A stretch of 8,648 nucleotides of DNA, from NCBI GenBank assembly GCA_016463045.1, contig JAEMSB010000165.1:1-8648 (forward strand), in the 5' to 3' direction. This DNA comes from Niveispirillum sp. GTDB lineage: Bacteria; Pseudomonadota; Alphaproteobacteria; Azospirillales; Azospirillaceae. Made by a program: the position numbers and the translations under genes. The notes under the pieces were generated by a model that searched no databases, had not been told where the DNA came from, and saw nothing but the letters and a program-made list of their open reading frames with translations. This document shows positions 7,357 through 8,648 of this stretch, one piece after another; position 1 is the stretch's first letter; each line of letters starts with the position of its first letter.

Positions 7357-7366
7357 CAAATGGCGG
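7353..7366. repeat. 6-bp inverted repeat overlapping the previous one
   Basis: CCGCCA (7353-7358) and TGGCGG (7361-7366) are separated by AA. The left arm shares bases 7353-7356 with the right arm of the 12-bp repeat, so in RNA the two stems compete. Confidence 0.45.
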
Positions 7367-7408
7367 TGCCATGTTGGGCGCAGATGCCCGGAACTGCCAG
7401 TTCACCTT

Positions 7409-7431
7409 GTCCAGCGAGCATGGGGCTGGAC
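7409..7431. repeat. 7-bp inverted repeat at the IS boundary
   Basis: GTCCAGC (7409-7415) pairs with GCTGGAC (7425-7431). The right arm runs across the proposed left end of the IS remnant at 7427. It is short enough to be incidental. Confidence 0.3.
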
Positions 7432-7620
7432 TTGCCCGGAAAAAGTGGAGAGCGATGTCCTTAATATCAGATAGGGTGTTGCCCCCTGACGAATGAGAAG
7501 AAACGTGGTCCGGGTCGGCACGCGTATTTCACGGATGAGTTCAAAGCCGAGGCGGTTCGCCTGACCCAGACGAGTGGTCGTCCTTTGCGGGCGATTGGCG
7601 AAGATCTTGGACTGGGTCAG
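7427..7620 (+). mobile_element. Truncated IS3-family insertion sequence, left end only
   Basis: The segment starts with a candidate left terminal inverted repeat (about 7427-7452, TGGACTTGCCCGG...AAGTGGA). It follows the IS3-family pattern of TG, then CCC near position 10, then TGGA near position 20. It is followed at normal spacing by the beginning of an IS3-type orfA. Similarity to a transposase stops at 7620, where sequence belonging to the minus-strand gene begins. No right end, orfB or target duplication is visible in the window. The exact ends are approximate. Confidence 0.55.
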
Positions 7621-7623
7621 TGA
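7486..7623 (+). pseudogene. IS3-family transposase OrfA fragment
   Basis: Read in the frame of 7486, the translation contains KKRGPGRHAYFTDEFKAE, then AVRLTQTSGRPLRAIGEDLG, then LGQ and a stop (TGA 7621-7623). This is the N-terminal helix-turn-helix half of IS3-type OrfA proteins, which normally continues with a Ser-Thr-Leu-x-x-Trp-like helix. The frame has no start codon: the nearby ATG at 7493 is one base out of frame, so a small indel or start loss has probably occurred. Only about 45 of roughly 90-100 expected residues remain, so it cannot make a working transposase. Confidence 0.75.
7561..7620. repeat. 9-bp inverted repeat ending at the IS breakpoint
   Basis: CTGACCCAG (7561-7569) is matched exactly by CTGGGTCAG (7612-7620) across 42 nt. 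Both arms lie within the orfA fragment, and the right arm ends on the last base that still fits the transposase. Confidence 0.35.
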
Positions 7624-7925
7624 CACCAGAGAGTGCCATCCACGCCGGGGTGACAGCATTGCAGGGAATTGGCCATGCCGGCGGCACGGGCGCGGTACAG
7701 ATCCAGCGCGCGTTGCCGCATGTCCCTTGTATCAGGCTCGGCGGCGCCGCCGGGGACGGGTGGTTCGGGTGGAGCCTGCTGTTTCAGCTTGGCCTCCGCC
7801 TCCTTCTGCCGGGCCAGAGCCTCCTCATAGACCGCCGCGCCACAATCCTGGTTCTCATACAGCTTGCCGCAGCTTTCCTGCGCCAGGGCGGGACCGGTGG
7901 TCAGCAGCAGGACCGTGACCGCCAT
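7617..7925 (-). CDS. Small exported cysteine-containing protein, possibly with an altered C-terminus
   Basis: With ATG 7925 this is a 102-residue protein. Residues 1-15 (MAVTVLLLTTGPALA) look like a Sec signal core with cleavage after ALA, though the basic n-region is missing. A longer form from ATG 7985 would overlap the upstream gene by 50 nt and place His-Lys before the core. AAGG 8 nt before ATG 7925 and a 10-nt gap from the upstream stop favour the short form. The mature part has Cys19 and Cys28, a charged coiled-coil-like helix (VYEEALARQKEAEAKLKQQ), a Pro-rich stretch, another helix, and a tail with Cys80, Cys81 and Cys101. The stop codon (complement of 7617-7619) lies within the IS3 remnant, so the original C-terminus may have been lost or replaced. 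No family is recognised. It is probably a periplasmic accessory of the ABC/DUF3299 operon. Confidence 0.6.
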   Translation of the reverse strand: MAVTVLLLTTGPALAQESCGKLYENQDCGAAVYEEALARQKEAEAKLKQQAPPEPPVPGGAAEPDTRDMRQRALDLYRARAAGMANSLQCCHPGVDGTLWCH

Positions 7926-7935
7926 CAGCAGCGCC

Positions 7936-8439
7936 TTATGATTTGGGGACGACACGGGCGTTCTCCAGGTGGAAATAGATGCCATTCACATCCTCCGCCG
8001 ACAGGCGCAGGGTGCCTTGCAACTGCACCTGATCCAGGGTCGCCGTCACCGGCTCTGCCGCACTCACCTGGATCAGGTCGGCGGGGCCCGGTGGCGGGCA
8101 GAAGGGACAGGTGGGGGCCAGTGAAGACAGCAGGAAGGACCGGCTGGTTTCACCCGTATCCAGCGGCAGGAAGAAGCCGGCAACGGTAAAGGGCTTTCCG
8201 TCCAGTGCCTTGACCCCCGGCCCGAACACGGCGATCAGCCGGTTCACATCCTGGATCCGCTTCTGTATTTCCTTGGTGTCGGCCAGTTTGTCCCAGCCCA
8301 GGGTAGCACGCGGCACGGCGCGCGGGTCATGCGGCACGGCCTGTGATGCCAGGGCCGGGTCCTGAACCTGCTTGAAGGCCAGGGCCGGGGTCGTTGCGGT
8401 CAGGGCCGCCAGGACCAAGGTGAGTTTCAAAAGCTTCAT
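7936..8439 (-). CDS. Secreted DUF3299-like protein
   Basis: ATG 8439 gives 167 residues and lies 5 nt after the permease stop, with AAGGG inside the permease end as ribosome site. Residues 1-21 form a signal peptide (basic MKLLK, hydrophobic core, cleavage ALA before Phe22). The mature part carries a pattern I associate with DUF3299: LDGKPFTVAGFFLPLD (79-94), SFLLSSLAPTCPFCPPPGP (101-119) and a strand-rich end. Cys111 and Cys114 form a CxxC that may bind metal or form a disulfide in the periplasm. Members of this family often sit beside MacB/LolCDE-type ABC transporter genes, as here. The molecular role is not established. A longer frame to 8547 exists but overlaps the permease gene and lacks a better start. 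Confidence 0.75.
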   Translation of the reverse strand: MKLLKLTLVLAALTATTPALAFKQVQDPALASQAVPHDPRAVPRATLGWDKLADTKEIQKRIQDVNRLIAVFGPGVKALDGKPFTVAGFFLPLDTGETSRSFLLSSLAPTCPFCPPPGPADLIQVSAAEPVTATLDQVQLQGTLRLSAEDVNGIYFHLENARVVPKS

Positions 8440-8444
8440 GGTGC

Positions 8445-8648
8445 CTATCCCTTCGCCAGCAAACGGCTGACATCCGTCCGATAGGCCCGGATCGCAGGCA
8501 ACGCGGCGGCCAGCAAGGCCACCAGCAGCGACAGCGCCAGCAACCATCCCTCTCCCACCACGAACTGCCCCGCCGACAGGCCCAGATCCCGCGCGCGGGG
8601 CGAGAAGGCGGACAGCAGCGCAACACCAGCATGGGCCAGGGCCAGTCC
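8445..8648 (-). CDS. C-terminal end of FtsX/MacB-like ABC transporter permease (partial)
   Basis: The minus-strand frame is open from the window edge to TAG (complement of 8445-8447), giving 67 residues. It shows the end of one hydrophobic segment (GLALAHAGVALLSAF), a periplasm-type connecting stretch, and a final membrane helix (WLLALSLLVALLAAALPAI). It closes with AYRTDVSRLLAKG, the usual basic 'P-x2-Ax3-D/x-x3-L' end of FtsX-domain permeases. Such permeases pair with a LolD/MacB-like ATPase to move lipoproteins or periplasmic substrates. The ATPase would be expected further upstream, outside the window. The downstream DUF3299-like gene starts 5 nt after this stop, so the genes form an operon. 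Confidence 0.75.
   Translation of the reverse strand, partial: GLALAHAGVALLSAFSPRARDLGLSAGQFVVGEGWLLALSLLVALLAAALPAIRAYRTDVSRLLAKG

Larger units (their letters stand above)
7276..7616. other. Non-coding junction with packed inverted repeats and an IS remnant
   Basis: This stretch lies between the convergent nuclease gene and the small minus-strand gene. I see no intact gene in it. The left half holds three inverted repeats (7296-7312, 7315-7356, 7353-7366) and the right half holds a truncated IS3-type end. The short open frames crossing it have no recognisable content except the transposase fragment. No clear T-rich terminator is seen for either converging operon. Confidence 0.6.

Overview
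The window is GC-rich, densely coded DNA, most likely from an alphaproteobacterium. That guess rests on the high GC, GTG/ATG starts with AGGAG/GGGAG ribosome sites, the IS3-type transposase remnant and the DUF3299/FtsX-type export operon. A Rhodospirillales-like host is possible but is not proven by the sequence. There are no tRNA, rRNA or CRISPR features.

Layout. (1) 3-371 (+) is the C-terminal end of an unrecognised protein cut by the window edge. (2) 372-523 is a short gap with a strong 32-nt imperfect hairpin. (3) 524-7275 (+) is a compact three-gene cassette. It holds a trypsin-like protease joined to a STAND-like module whose P-loop appears to be lost, an intact STAND-type P-loop NTPase whose ATG overlaps the previous stop (ATGA), and, 42 nt on, a trypsin-like protease fused to a DNA/RNA non-specific endonuclease (DRGH, beta-beta-alpha-metal type). 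(4) 7276-7616 is a non-coding junction with closely packed inverted repeats and a truncated IS3-family end (left inverted repeat plus a broken orfA). (5) 7617-8648 (-) is a convergent operon: the end of an FtsX/MacB-like ABC permease, a secreted DUF3299-like protein, and a small exported Cys-containing protein whose stop codon appears to come from the IS remnant.

The central cassette is the notable part. Trypsin-like proteases, STAND NTPases and nuclease effectors are established parts of bacterial NTPase-centred conflict (abortive infection or regulated cell death) systems. The model here is inference. The NTPase, perhaps with its pseudo-NTPase protease partner, senses a trigger and oligomerises. 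This activates proteolysis, which releases or activates the nuclease of the third protein so that it degrades nucleic acid in the cell. All protease triads and the nuclease active-site residues look intact. The cassette lies beside an IS remnant and an ordinary housekeeping-type export operon, as expected for an accessory island edge.
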